From Gigaspora margarita (taxonomy: Eukaryota; Glomeromycota; Glomeromycetes; Diversisporales; Gigasporaceae): DNA of 64,000 nt. The notes below the pieces were generated by a model. That model was given only the letters and a program-made list of their open reading frames with translations, ran no database searches and was not told the origin of the DNA. Both the position numbers and the translations under genes were made by a program. The stretch lies in assembly GCA_009809945.1 (NCBI GenBank), contig WTPW01000305.1, forward strand, positions 14,551 through 78,550, written 5' to 3'. Of this stretch, positions 1 through 11,605 are shown in pieces. The stretch's first letter is position 1; each line of letters starts with the position of its first letter.

Positions 1-85
1 TAAAAAATCACTATTAAAATTACACAAAAGTTGAACGATCTTGGGACACTGTGATTAGATTTTAACGATTTTGGGCTTGTTAGAA

Positions 86-102
86 TCGTCTCAGTGAGAC
101 GA
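86..102. repeat. short perfect palindrome
   Basis: Two 8-base arms, TCGTCTCA and TGAGACGA, flank a single central base. The stretch stands out by its GC content in A+T-rich DNA with no gene. It could be a protein-binding dyad or a hairpin; nothing nearby decides which. The rest of 1-974 holds no open frame or repeat I can name. Confidence 0.45.
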
Positions 103-974
103 ACATTTTGGTAGTTAAATCATCTAAATTGGTCCAGTAGAGCAATAGTTATTATTAATTTCATAAATTGAACATATGAATAAATTCTAAAAAATATAAA
201 ATTTGATTGGCTAATGGAGTATCAGGTGTGGGTGGGTGGGGTAAAATTTTGAAATTTATTAGTAACAAAAATATTACGTAATTTCTGGAAGCCCCCTTAG
301 CGACTATAACGTAATTCGCCATGCAAATACATCAAATTTCATGTGATAAAAATTTGATATGCGCTCCCAGGTATAACGTATGGCGAAGGGCCCGTTATTT
401 GTAGTACATGCCTTGTAAGGAGAATATATTAGCTTATTAGAGGATCACGTCCAATCATGTGATATAGAGCCAATACTATTGTCTATTTTGACTATTTTGA
501 TCACACGGACAGTACGAAGAGAAACAGCGAAAAAAAATGAAACCCGCAAAAAATAAAGAAACGAGTATCTAACTCTTTACCATAATTTTAATCAAATAGT
601 CAAAAACATATGACTGGGCATGTCCCCTTATTAGAAAAAAAATTTACTATATGTTATTAAATTTGTATCTGGGTATCTTAAAAAACACTACACCTAAGTG
701 TTATCAATTTTTTCTATAAATCTTCTAAATTTTTTTCAATTATTTGACAGCGAAGATGCTTTGAAAATAACATATTTCTTATTCAACTCAAAAAGTACGT
801 ATGTAAAACTGTATCTACTAAAGTCATAATATTTATATTAGTCACACAGACCTTAAATTATATATACCAATCTATTATATCGAAATAATGAACTTAATTG
901 AATTGGCCAAAAAATTATTTGCCAATTTTACCAGAAGTCCCAAAGTTTATGATAATAGCTGTAAAATTTACGCA

Positions 975-1190
975 TAATGACGTCTGAAAATATTTTCGGT
1001 TCTAAAAACATTTTCGGCAACCAAAAATTATTTAGGCAGCCGAAATTATTTTCACCTGCCATAATTATTTTCGGCAACCAAAATTATTTTTAGCACCTAG
1101 AATTATTTTCGGCAGCCAAAATTATTAACGGTTTAGGCTGCCTAAAATATTTTTGACAACTTTTATTTTACGGCAATTCAGAAATAATTT
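975..1190. repeat. degenerate short tandem repeat
   Basis: About nine imperfect copies of an 18-20 base unit built on AATTATTTTCGGCA(A/G)CC. Copies differ by small substitutions and drift in length, so this is an old minisatellite. No coding potential is seen. Confidence 0.55.
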
Positions 1191-1869
1191 AGGCACCCAT
1201 CTATAATCAGATCGTGAGAAAATTTAAATTAAGATGTCGATCTAAATAAATCTGTAATTATTGCGACATATAATTATTTGCATGTTATAATTTTAATGCA
1301 AACCAACTTAATCTTAACCATATACACTATAGTTAATAGAATAGTATGTTCAGTAACAGAATTTTTTTGTGGCGATCCAATGCAAACTAACTCAGCATAT
1401 TTATAATGAGAATTTACATATTTTAACTAAGATTTAAGGTTTTTACAAAGCTCCTGTAGCAATGCCACAGGCCAGGTGCTAGTATATTCTCAAATTATAT
1501 AAAAGATAAGCAACGATGAAGTTTACAATTAGTTAATTTGTAAAAATTTATATATGTTGGTAAAATCTGATTCAGAATCAATATGTAGTATTTTTATTTG
1601 GATATATTATCAATAATAAAGATAAAATTTAAAAAAAATTTTTATCATGTGGTATCATGTGCATTTTATTATAAAATGCGCATTTTTTTCCATCTCTAAT
1701 CTAATAAATCGAAGCCTGATAAAAAAAGAAAGGGAGTAAATGGGCACCGATCTGAAGTAAGTATTAAGGTTGATAAATTATTTTATAGGAATATCAGCTC
1801 ACTGATAGTACTTATAATTAAATATTATTATTTATAGAAAAAAAAAGTTGAATTCGTGGGTTTAATCAT

Positions 1870-2607
1870 ATGATTAATACAAACAATAATAACCTTATAG
1901 AACTTGTTCTTTCTATGGATTTTGATGATTTCAAAGCTAACCTTGAGGATATAATTAACGAAGAAGATTTTCATTCTGACGAACTTTCTGAAACAGATAC
2001 CAAACGTACTAATTCAGAAAAATAACCAAAAATATGACCCAAGAACAAGAAAGATAAGCATGTAATTCGTGTTTACGATAAACCATGAAGATCACGTAAA
2101 GTAAGTAACATTTTGTCAGTAAAACTTTTATTTGGTTTTTTTTTAATATGTTAGCATAAATTATAATTTCTGTAATATTCTATTTAATAATAGGTTAAAA
2201 AGCTTTTGAGGATGGCTGACAAAATAGGTAAAAGGATCTCACATATAAAATGTTCAAGAAGACGATGGTACAATGATAGTAGATGGACAGACAAATCAAA
2301 ACCTTCTGCAGATGCACCCGCTTGGACAATTTCAGCTTCTTACATTTCTGATGAAGAAGATGATGAAGAAGTAATTGCAAGTGGTAGTAATAGTGGTGGT
2401 TATAGTAACAAAAATAGAAGAAGTGCCAATACTCCTGTATATACTAGTAACGAAGCAGCTGATGAAGCCCATTATAATAATTAAGCACTTGTCGATTACA
2501 ATAATGCCCAGTACAATGAATTTCAAGGCAATTCCAGTGAATCCAATAGCAATTCAGATAAAACTAATGACAATTCCGGTAAAGCCAATGGCAACTCAGA
2601 TAAATAA
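1870..2607 (+). pseudogene. unknown intron-bearing gene, probably broken
   Basis: An ATG at 1870 opens an acidic N-terminal reading (D/E/N-rich). A good intron follows: GTAAGT donor at 2101, TAG acceptor ending at 2193, 93 nt. It is phase 0, so the frame is kept from the first exon into a second that reads on to 2484. Exon 2 has a basic block (about 40 residues, K/R/W-rich), then an acidic run (DEEDDEE) and an S/N/G-rich tail; after a stop at 2485 the same N/S/K-rich style continues to 2607. Exon 1 has three in-frame stops (TAA at 2023, TGA at 2035 and 2086), so the gene is probably dead unless the splicing differs. The basic-then-acidic layout suggests a nuclear or nucleic-acid-binding protein, but I do not recognise the family. 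Possible 5' exons with GTAAG/TAG borders lie at 1750-1850. Confidence 0.5.
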
Positions 2608-2671
2608 ATAGAATTTCAAATTAGAATTCTTATATAACTTAAATATATATATATTTGCTCTTTGTTTAATA

Positions 2672-2735
2672 AACAATATGTATTGTTGCTATCGCAAAAT
2701 AAATTATATGTATTGTTGCTATTGCAAAATAAATC
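2672..2735. repeat. two-copy direct repeat
   Basis: Two adjacent copies of a roughly 31-base unit around TATGTATTGTTGCTAT, each ending in an AATAAA-like string, lie just after the broken gene. They may supply its polyadenylation region. From 2740 to 3339 I see A+T-rich DNA with short TGATCA-type dyads and no gene. Confidence 0.5.
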
Positions 2736-3339
2736 AATTTTATAATTGAATTTCAAATTGAATATATATATTGTGCATCAGATCGATTCTTGCGTCAAAT
2801 GAAACTCAGCCTAAATTAGATTAGGGTTAGAATAAAATTACGGTAAAGTTAGAAGTTAGTTTAGGTCAGTTGTTGCTGATCATTTAATGCTGATCAAATG
2901 ATGGTCATCTGACGTGTGTCAGATTCAATCTGATGCAAGTTTCAATCTGACATACAACATATACAATACTTTTATAATAAACATAATATAAGTAAAATAT
3001 AAATTTATTCTGTGAATTACGAATCTATCTTAAAACAATATAAATTATTATAGTATTATTACTGGCATGCCGCTAAGATTATTATAATAACTCGATATAT
3101 ATCCGGTTTTATTGTTATTTAGTAAAAAATAAAATACAAATAAGGTAATCGATATGAATATGATTGGTACCATATGTAATGCCAAATGGTGCCCTATCTT
3201 GCCAAAGATCTGTTTATAATCAGATACAAATCAGGTAGTTTTAGGCAAAGTATACTGGAACTTGCATATCTCTATAATACAATAATAGGAGATCTATCAG
3301 GAACTCAATAGTTAACTGGTATGAATTTATTCGACCTGT

Positions 3340-3739
3340 GTCCATCTATAAAAAAATTTTTACTTCTAATACAAGTCTTAATTTTTACAAGTAAATCACT
3401 TAAAGTGCAATAATAAAAGTTGTAATCCTTTATATAAACTACAATATTGTATTAGGAACTATATTTTTAAAACCAATATTTAAAGAATTTGCCAAGATAT
3501 TGTAAATTATTTTTTTGGTTAAAAAATTTCTTTAAAATTCAATATTTTTAGTTTATAAGCAACATAAACTTTTTGTCTTATAATATAAAATTAATAATTT
3601 AAAAATATAATCCTTATTTTCAAATATTATTATACCAAATTTTATTTAAATAGTTTAAATAATTAAAAAAGTAGATCAGAGGTATATTTATAGTAATTAT
3701 ACAGACAAATTTGCCTACAAACCTTTACAAACTAAGGGA
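3340..3739. mobile_element. Partial copy of a TA-inserting MITE (family F)
   Basis: Closely related sequence recurs at 47152-47801 and 53357-54582. This copy keeps the interior and the right end (..ACTAAGGGA, followed by TA at 3740-3741) but lacks the left terminus. The two fuller copies begin TC(C/T)CTTA(G/A)ATTGTA and end in its complement. TA flanks all the preserved ends, which fits the Tc1/mariner group. Confidence 0.6.
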
Positions 3740-3782
3740 TAAGTAAGCTACACTATTTATATTGATTTATGTAAAGAATATA

Positions 3783-3991
3783 GCGTATTTTTTCAAAACC
3801 CTCAGAGCAATTTTTAAAGCCAAAATTCTCGTAATTCAGTGATCGGATCTGTATAATTTTGGTACTATTCAAATTAGCTTATCAAAACATTTCGAATAGT
3901 ACTAAAATTATGCAGATCTGATTACTGGATCACGAGAATTTTTGGCTTTAAAAATTGCTCTGAGGGGGTGCTTATTTTCAGAAAAATACGG
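3783..3991. mobile_element. palindromic MITE, TA-flanked (family P)
   Basis: The element is almost wholly an inverted repeat: the left arm containing CCTCAGAGCAATTTTTAAAG returns in reverse complement on the right. The right terminus reads (in reverse) CCGTATTTTTCTGAAAATAA, and the same terminal block, CTGAAAATAAGCTACC, occurs in the elements at 16627-16945 and 36542-36868. TA lies at both borders (3781-3782 and 3992-3993). Confidence 0.6.
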
Positions 3992-4314
3992 TATATTAAA
4001 CTTTTATTATTCTACAGGAATCAAAGTGTTTAAGATAAGCTATTCATGTTTTATAAATTACAATCTGTTTAAAGTTTTTTAATTGCGAACATATTGTTAT
4101 ATTAGTACCAAATTCGTGACTCTAAAAGATGCTACACGAATTGACAAGTGGAAATAAGGATGTTAATAATTGTATTAAAGATTCATAATGTCAAATAGCT
4201 TATTTTTTATATTATCATATTCTATTCACCAAAGTACCTGTATATAGCATAGTAGACTTTATTATAATTAACTAGAATTCAGGGCCACAAGTATGAATTC
4301 TTAAAAGGTAATTA

Positions 4315-6004
4315 CAGTGAGGGACATATTATTATAGACACTTTTGGAGGAGCCATCGATCAAAATTGGGTAAGTAAATACAGCATAAAATTTATATCAC
4401 ATGACTAGCTGATTTCACAGTATAATATACTAAAATTTCACGCAGTTTTGTTAGATTGTGCTGAAGTTATGCAAGAGGTAGTAGAAAGTAGTATTTTAGA
4501 GTTTGTATGAAATTGATTTTCAGAATTTTTTGAATTTTTTGAATTTTTTTTTTTTAAAAAAATTTACAAAAAATAGATTTTTTGTTCAAATCAGTTTAAA
4601 TTTCATACAAATGTAGCATGACACCCAGGTCACATTATGCGCCATAAAAATAGGTACATCTGTATGACCAATTGGTATAAAAAAAACAAATGTGAACCTT
4701 AATTTTTTTTCATAAAAAATGGGTGTAAAGAAAGATTTAACAGAAAATTAGCAAGGAACTATAATTTATAAACACCAAAGAGATGATTCGCTTTGTACAA
4801 TTGCAGCTACGGCTAGTTGTTGTAAAAGTTCTGTAAGGAACATCATAAAGCAGTACAATAAGTTGGACACAAAAATGCAAAAAAAAGAACTAGTTGACCA
4901 AAAATTTTAATACCTTCAAATCTTAAAAATCTTAAAGACTTAGTTACAAATAGTAACCACTATCTCAGCCTTACGTAAATGACAAACCTATACAATTGCC
5001 AAAATGAAAACACAATTTCTGAGAAAACCATGCACCATTCTTTGCACAGTTTGGGCTTGTCCTGGTGTGTCACCCTCCAATAGCCTCTTATCATGGCTAA
5101 AAATATGATAAAAAGATATAATTGGATGCTTGAACAATAGTATTGGTCTGACTGGCACTTTAAATGTGTGTTGTAGTTAGATAAGATCTATGTATATTTT
5201 TTTTTGGGTTCCTCTAACCATGTATAGCATGAACCAAATGAAAAATAGGAAATCAATTGCATTGTTAGTAGTATAGAATGTAGCTCTGAATATATGTATT
5301 AGGGCTGCTTCTTCTAGTTTGGGGTTGGACCCCTAATTCCTATAAAATTCAATTCGAATGGTAAGTTGCACCTTGAAATTCTCTAGAAGTATGCTGTCCC
5401 TACTATAAAAAAATTTTCAAAATCGGGATCACCCAATCTTCGTCCAGGATAATGCAAAACCTTATTTTGATAAGGTGGGTCTGGAATATTTGAAGAAATA
5501 CTGGATTTGTGTGATGGATTGGCTACTACAAAGTCCAAATCTTAATCTGTTTAAAACCTATAAAATGGGATTAAGTGTTTTGTATGTTGTAAGGAAAGGC
5601 CAGGTAATCTCAGAGAGCTAGATGCTCTTGTTAAAAAATTGTAGTATGAAACATTACCAGAACTTTGCCATAAACTGGTTACCAGTGTCCTCAATTGTGT
5701 TGATGCTTGTATATTAGCTAATAGTGGACTCAGCAAATATTAGAATATAATTTGTTTTTTTTTATAATAAAATGTAAAAAAAAAAAGAAAGAATGTAAAA
5801 TTTTGACTTTTGTACAAATGAAAAAATTGATTTTTGGAATTTTTTGCATAACTTTGGCATAATCTAATGAAACTATATAAAATTTTAGTATGTTGTACTG
5901 TGAGATTGGCTGGTCATGTAATATAAATTTTGTACTATATTTTCTTATCCAATTTTGATCGATGGCTTCTCCAAAAGTGTCCATAATAATATGTTCCTCT
6001 ACTG
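4315..6004 (+). mobile_element. Tc1/mariner-like transposon, long inverted ends
   Basis: The element starts CAGTGAGG and ends ..CCTCTACTG, with TA on both sides (4313-4314, 6005-6006), the Tc1 hallmark. Inverted terminal repeats run roughly 200 bp (4315-4530 and 5790-6004), longer than the 20-50 bp of classical Tc1 and similar to long-TIR members. Between them lies a decayed transposase gene. The flanks are the two halves of one unit of the tandem repeat that continues at 6177-8590, so the element jumped into an existing array. Confidence 0.85.
4729..5743 (+). pseudogene. decayed Tc1-like transposase
   Basis: The ATG at 4729 follows the left terminal repeat and opens with a helix-turn-helix N-terminus (KDLTEN, then IIYKHQRDDSLCTIAA and CKSSVRNIIKQYN), typical of Tc1-like transposases. 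Downstream in shifted frames are the DDE-domain marks: a WSDWHF stretch at the first catalytic Asp, a VQDNAKPYFD stretch at the second, and DWLLQSPNLN where the family has DWPPQSPDLNPIE; the final acidic residue is no longer evident. The C-terminus (ELDALVKKL, LVTSVLNCVDACI) ends at 5741-5743. The 338-codon length is normal for the family, but a stop within the first 12 codons, several later ones and at least one frameshift make it inactive. Confidence 0.8.
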
Positions 6005-6808
6005 TATATAAATATTTGAAAACTACACCTTTGGTTCTACAATATACCAAAATAATTTGGTAATTAACAAAGTAATTTAGAAGTTAGATAAGAGGTATGT
6101 TTAGATATTTCAAAATTTAACTAATATGTATTAAATATAAATATTTACAATGCTAATTTATTTTAGCTTAATTTTTCTAATAAATTTGAGGCTATGAATA
6201 TGAATTCTGAAAGGTTATAGAAACTATACCTTTGGCTTTACAATATACGAGGTAATTGATAAGGTAACTCAGAAGTTAGACAAGTGGTATATTTAGGCAT
6301 TTCAATTTAACCAAACTATATTAACCTTAGTAAATATAAAGATTTACAATGCTAATCTATTTAACTTATTTGTCTTTTTAATGAATTCGGGGCCACAAAT
6401 ATGAATGCTACTAGAAGGTTATAATATAAAAATTTAGAATCTACCTACACATTTGGCTCTACAACATACCAGATAATTGACAAGATAATTCAAAAGTTAG
6501 ATGAGAAATATGTTTAGGCATTTTAATTTAACCAATCTGTATTAAATTTGGTAATATAAAGATCTACAATGCTAATCTATTTTAACTTATTTTTCTAATG
6601 AATTCGGGACCACAAATATAAATTCTGGAAGGTTATAGAAACTATACTTTTAGCTCTACAATATACCAGGTAATTACAAGATAATTCAGAAGTTAGAAGA
6701 GAGGTATGTTTGGGCGTTTCAATTTAACTAAATGTATTAAACTTGGTAAATATGCTATTTCAAAAGGGTTATACACTAATTTATTTTATTATAACTTATT
6801 TACTTTTC

Positions 6809-8508
6809 AGATCTGGATTATTTTGCTGACAATCACTTCATAGACACCACACTTTACTGACTGACAAGTCTATTTCACCGAAGCTCATTTTATAGACAAA
6901 GTAATTCTTATCAATATCATTAGGGTCAGGCTTGAATTAGAGTTAAAGTTAGTAAAAAAGACTTGTTAATGAAATAAGCTTCCGTGAAATAAACTATCAG
7001 TAAAATAAACTTGGTGAATAGTTGTTAGCGAAATTTGTCTATGAAGTGATTGTCAGTGAAATAATCTGGATCTCTATTTTTTTAATAAATTCAGAGCCTC
7101 GAGTATAAATTCTGAAAGGTTATAGAAATTACACCTTTGGCTTTACAACATACCAGGTAATTACAAGGTAATTCAAAAGTTAAATAAGAGGTATATTTTG
7201 GCGTTTCAATTTAACTAAATATATTAAACTTGGTAAATATGCTATTTCAAAAGGTTTACATACTAATTTATTTTAGTATAATTTTATTTATTTTCAGATC
7301 TGAATTATTTCACTAACAATTACTTCATAGACACCATACTTTACTAACCAACAAGTTTATTTTACTAAGCTCATTTTACAAACAAAGTAATCCTGATCAA
7401 TATCATTAGGGTTAGGCTCGAATTAGAGTTAAAGTTAGTAAAAAAAAACTTGTTGATGAAATAAGCTTTGGTGAAATAAACTATTAGTAAAATGAACTTG
7501 GTGAATAATTGTTAACAAAATGTGTCTACAAAGTGATTGTCAGTGAAATAATTCAGATCTCTCATTTTCTAATAAATTCAGGGCCACGAGTATGAATTCT
7601 GTAAGGTTATAGAAACTACACCTTTGGCTCTACAACATACTAAATAATTACAAGGTAATTCAGAAGTTGGATGAAAGGTATGTTTTGGTATTTCAATTTA
7701 ACCAATATGTATTAAACTTTGTAATTCAAAAAGTTTATATGCTAATTTATTTTAGTATAATTTATTTATTTTTTTAGATCTGGATTATTTTACTAACAAT
7801 CACTTCGTAGATACTACACTTTACTAACCGACAAGTCTATTTCACTGAAGCTCATTTAATAAACAAAGTAACCCTGATTAATATCATTAGGGTCAGGTTC
7901 AAAAAACTTGTTGATGAAATAAGCTTCGGTGAAATAAACTATTGGTGAAATGAACTTGGTGAATAATTGTTAGCAAAATGTATCTATGAAGTAATTGTCA
8001 GTGAAATAATCTGGATCCCTTGTTTTTCTAATAAATTCGGGCCATAAGTATAAATTCTGGAAGGTTATAGAAACTACACCTTTGGCTCTACAACATACCA
8101 GGTAATTACAAGGTAATTCAGAAGTTGGATGAAAGGTATGTTTAATATTTCAATTTAATCAATATGTATTAAACTTGGTAATTCAAAAGGTTTATACACT
8201 AATTTATTTTATTATAACTTTGTTCAGATCTGAATTATTTTACTAGCAATTACTTAGTAGATACCATACTTTACTGACAATTATTTACCAACAAGTTCAT
8301 TTCACTGATATTTATTTTATCAAAGCTTATTTTACAGAAAGGTAATTCTGATCAATACCATTAGGGTCAGGCTAGAATTAGTGTTGAAGTTAGTATAATT
8401 TATAAAAAAAAATTTGATAAAATAAGCTTCAGTAAAATGAACTTGATAAATAATTGTTAGTGAAATATGGTATCTACAAAGTGATTGTCAGTTAAATAAT
8501 CTGGATCC
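6809..8508. mobile_element. four copies of one foldback MITE in tandem (family M)
   Basis: Copies lie at 6809-7073, 7306-7560, 7786-8017 and 8226-8508. Each begins AGATC(T/C)(G/A)GATTATTT and ends in its complement. Inside, short words such as TTTCACTGA and their complements are repeated, so the whole can fold back. Each copy also holds the conserved string ATTAGGGT(C/T)AGG. Spacing shows that they moved by tandem duplication with the surrounding unit and not by four insertions. No coding region is present. Confidence 0.65.
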
Positions 8509-9131
8509 TCTGTTTTTCTAATGAATTCAAGGCCACAAGTATAAATTCTGGAAGGTTATAGAAACTACACCTTTGGCTCTACTAATTGGCGAGGTAATAT
8601 ATAAATGGATAATTATTTATTTATCTGTTATATCATATAAATTCATTATGGTATTGACTATTTTACAAACATAATAATTTTCTAGCAAATATATAATGCT
8701 ATTAATTTAGACAAACATCAAGAAATTGTAATAGTTAATCTATTATTTTATAGCATAGTTTTAAAATTTTAGAAAATATTAAATAGAATTAAAAATAAAT
8801 ACAATATTATTAAAGAATTTATATCGGTATTTATTTATTATATAGTTTGAATAAACTTTATAATAAAATTTATGAAAAATTAGGTACAACTTAATTTATT
8901 TAAATCTCATGACTATGGGATTTTCCTCCAAAGCATGTAAAAGACCAGTAATAGTTATTAATTTAAAAATCTTTATGAGGGCTGCCATTGCGAAAAATAA
9001 GCAATATTTATTTACTTCTAATTTGATTTTTCATTTTATTGATTTAATTGATGATTATACAGTATATTAAATTACATAAGATTATAAATTATCTGCTATT
9101 TCTCATTAAGTCACTTATTTGGATAAATTTA

Positions 9132-9813
9132 GACCATTCTCAAGTATCTAAATCAATTGATTAAAGAATGATTGTAATGACGCTCAAGTATCACAATCAA
9201 TGGCTATATTTATAGAATTAAATGCTTGAGCATACTCTTTTTTATTTTTTATGATCTTTGTTATGCTGCCTAAAAACTCTAATAAAAAAAATTCTGTTTA
9301 ACTGACTACTAAATCTTTAGCTTCGGTTACGTCAGCTTCTCTCTTTAATGATTTTACCAATATTAACCTTTTGTTGCTACAACAACTTATGGAATCATTA
9401 GCAAAAGTTGCTTTATAGCAACAAGAAATAAAAAAAATTTTATTAAGTTTATATAAGTGAAAAATAGAATAGTAGTATTTATTACTGTTTGGTTAAATGT
9501 TAAAAGATGGGTTATATTAATTATATTCATATCAAGGTGCCAATTATTTGTTTTAAAAACTTTGAGTATTAAAAATAAAGTGGCTATTTTTTTTAGACCA
9601 GTTAGTGAATTTTGTTATGAATTCATTGTTTTATTATGTTTGATATTATTAAAATATAAAAGTAATTCTTGAACGATCTTTATCAATAGTAAAAATTTTT
9701 GAATAAAAAAGGTAGGTTGTATCTCATTGATTTGTTAATTGATTGATTTATTTAATTTCTGACTAATTAAAAATTTACATCTGATCTATTGAGTAAGGTG
9801 CTTGAAAATGGTC
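9132..9813. mobile_element. non-autonomous element with TTA flanks, Harbinger-like
   Basis: The termini are GACCATTCTCAAG and, inverted at the right, GACCATTTTCAAG; similarity extends about 40 bp inward. TTA stands at both borders (9129-9131, 9814-9816), as expected for PIF/Harbinger (TWA) insertions. A short decayed reading frame (9263-9459) suggests it derives from a coding element by internal loss. Confidence 0.5.
9263..9459 (+). pseudogene. small unknown reading frame remnant
   Basis: From ATG at 9263 the reading is basic and then S/T-rich, followed by a leucine- and glutamine-rich helical stretch (LLLLQQLMESLAKVAL, QQEIKKILLSLYK). It is interrupted by two in-frame stops (TAA near codon 14, TAG before the last 13 residues). 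It lies inside the TTA-flanked element and could be the N-terminal remnant of that element's protein. I do not recognise a domain. Confidence 0.3.
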
Positions 9814-10181
9814 TTAACTAGTAATTATAAAGTAATTTGTTAATTAAAGTATTCAAAAAACAATGTATATACTTATTAGTTTTATTGATTTATTCTTCAT
9901 GATTTGGTTAATAAACAGTTTTTTATTCAAGTTAATTTAGTTAATATTATTTATTAATTAAAATATTTGAAATAATCTATGTATCTATTATTAATTTCTT
10001 ATTCGTACTGATTTTATAATTCTTACAACTTAATTTTCTAAAAATTTATTAGCTATTTATACAATATATTTAGATAGAATATAATAATAGATTAAAAACT
10101 TTTCTTTTGAAAAAAATTATATAATTTTCTGTACTTGTTTAAATTTTATTTATATTAGATTATACTGTTATATTAAATATC

Positions 10182-10440
10182 TAAATATATTTCACAGCTC
10201 CTAATGTTCTCCTATGAACATTTCTTATGATATTTTTATAATCACGCAATGCCATGAAAACATCAAAAATTTTTCCACGGCCATTACATCATCAGTAAAA
10301 ATTTTAGTCAAAAATATTATGGGCATAGAAACCATGAAATATATCAGATATTTCATGTGTGCTGTGAACATCACGTATTACTACGGCTTCGCTATGTTAA
10401 TCCATGATATTCACAACAGCCCGTGAAATATCTATTACTT
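10182..10440. repeat. possible MITE with weak inverted ends
   Basis: The left end TATTTCACAGCTCCT resembles the complement of the right end (TATTTCACGGGCTGT). The interior is somewhat richer in GC than its surroundings and the open frame across it (10214-10426) shows no domain. No target duplication was found, so this is tentative. Confidence 0.3.
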
Positions 10441-10800
10441 ATATAATAATCTACATTATGCATATTGTTTACTTGTTTACATTTTTTTAACCAATTAAAA
10501 CAAATGTTTGCTATGCTACTAAAAAGTATAAAATAATTAATATTTATTAATTATAAGTAACGGATATTTAATAGTAAAATTTTATAGTATTGCAAATCAT
10601 TAAAAATTATCTTATTTAAAATATCAAAAAATAAAAAATATATAGTACAACTTGTGAACAAAAACAAATAAACCAAAATCACTATTACAGTCTATATATT
10701 TAAGATTGGTGAATTTCAAATTTTAAAACTGCAAATAATAGTATTTTAAATTTTTTTTTTTGTTTTTATATGAGTGTAATAACTATTATATTAGGGATAT

Positions 10801-11457
10801 TAAGTGGTTCGTTTAGTCCAGTTCTGGTTCAGTCCCAAGAAGTTTAAAGAAAAAACAAACTGAACTAAAGTTCATGAACTTTAGTCAAACTTTAAAGGTT
10901 AAACTTGAGTTTGAACTTGAGTTCATAAACTCAAAGCATAAACTTTAGGTTAGCTTTAAGTTCAAGCTCGAGTTTATAAACTAAGTTTATTTAATTTTAA
11001 ATATAAAATTAAAATAATTTTTTTTTACATTTTCTTCAAATATCAATACTTACTAATTTAACTATTACTGGTAATGTTTTAATATACCCAGGTTCTTTTA
11101 ATCTATCTGTTCTCTATATTATACCCAGGTCTTTTAATTATTGTTTCTTATAGTATATTATATTCCACCAAAATTTTTATTTATATTACAGACCTGGGTT
11201 TGATTCATAGTGGATCTACTATTTCAGAGATCTTGTATATAAACTTATTTGGTGCGTATGTTATTTTGAACTACTAGTTCATAAACCAGGTTTTTAAACT
11301 AGTTATATAAATTAAGTTTATAAACTAGATTTATAAACCAAGTTATAAACTAAGGTTATGAAACTGGTTTAGAAACTACTAGTTAATTTTTCCCTGAATG
11401 AACTACTAAAAAAACTAGTTTGAACTAGATTTGAACCCAGTTCATCTGAACTACTTA
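10801..11457. mobile_element. foldback element with GTTCATAAAC word array
   Basis: The ends TAAGTGGTTC and GAACTACTTA are inverted. The interior is dominated by self-complementary words (AGTTCATAAACT, TTTATAAACTAG, AAGTTCAAGCTCGAG) in both orientations on each side of an A+T-rich middle. Similar AGTTCAGGTTC arrays occur near 32391-32592 and 44597-44797. No clear duplication flanks it and no coding frame is seen. Confidence 0.5.
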
Positions 11458-11462
11458 AGGGG

Positions 11463-11592
11463 AGGGCCAGAAATCAGCTGATTTTCTAGGGGGGGGGCTA
11501 AAAAAGTAAAAATTTAATATGAAAACCTGACTAAAAGAGAGGGGGTCAAAATTTTGGCCAAAATCGAATCAGCTGATTCCTGGCAGTGCCCT
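11463..11592. mobile_element. short MITE with AATCAGCTGATT dyads
   Basis: The left end AGGGCCAGAAATCAGCTGAT is matched, inverted, by the right end (AGGGCACTGCCAGGAATCAG). Each arm carries the palindrome AATCAGCTGATT. At 130 bp it is too short to code. Borders lack an obvious duplication. Confidence 0.5.
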
Positions 11593-11605
11593 AATATCCT
11601 TATAT

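Larger units (their letters stand above)
4274..8600. repeat. tandem array of a ~210-bp unit, partly with MITE
   Basis: A unit built around GGCCACAAGTATAAATTCTG and CTACACCTTTGGCTCTACAA recurs about eight times, starting near 4274 (split by the Tc1 element and resumed at 6007), 6177, 6389, 6598, 7085, 7575, 8027 and 8522. The first units are about 210 bp apart. From 6809 on each also carries a copy of a palindromic MITE, giving a period of 440-500 bp. The MITE therefore entered one unit and was then copied with it. No coding frame is conserved among units. Confidence 0.75.

Noticed and set aside
5730-6050. 106-residue minus-strand frame
   Set aside because: It lies in the right inverted end of the Tc1-like element; its leftmost partner at 4315-4530 is not open, so it is not a gene.
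6007-8600. Possible CRISPR array from regular repeats
   Set aside because: Units are hundreds of bases, diverged, eukaryotic in context and without spacers or cas genes.
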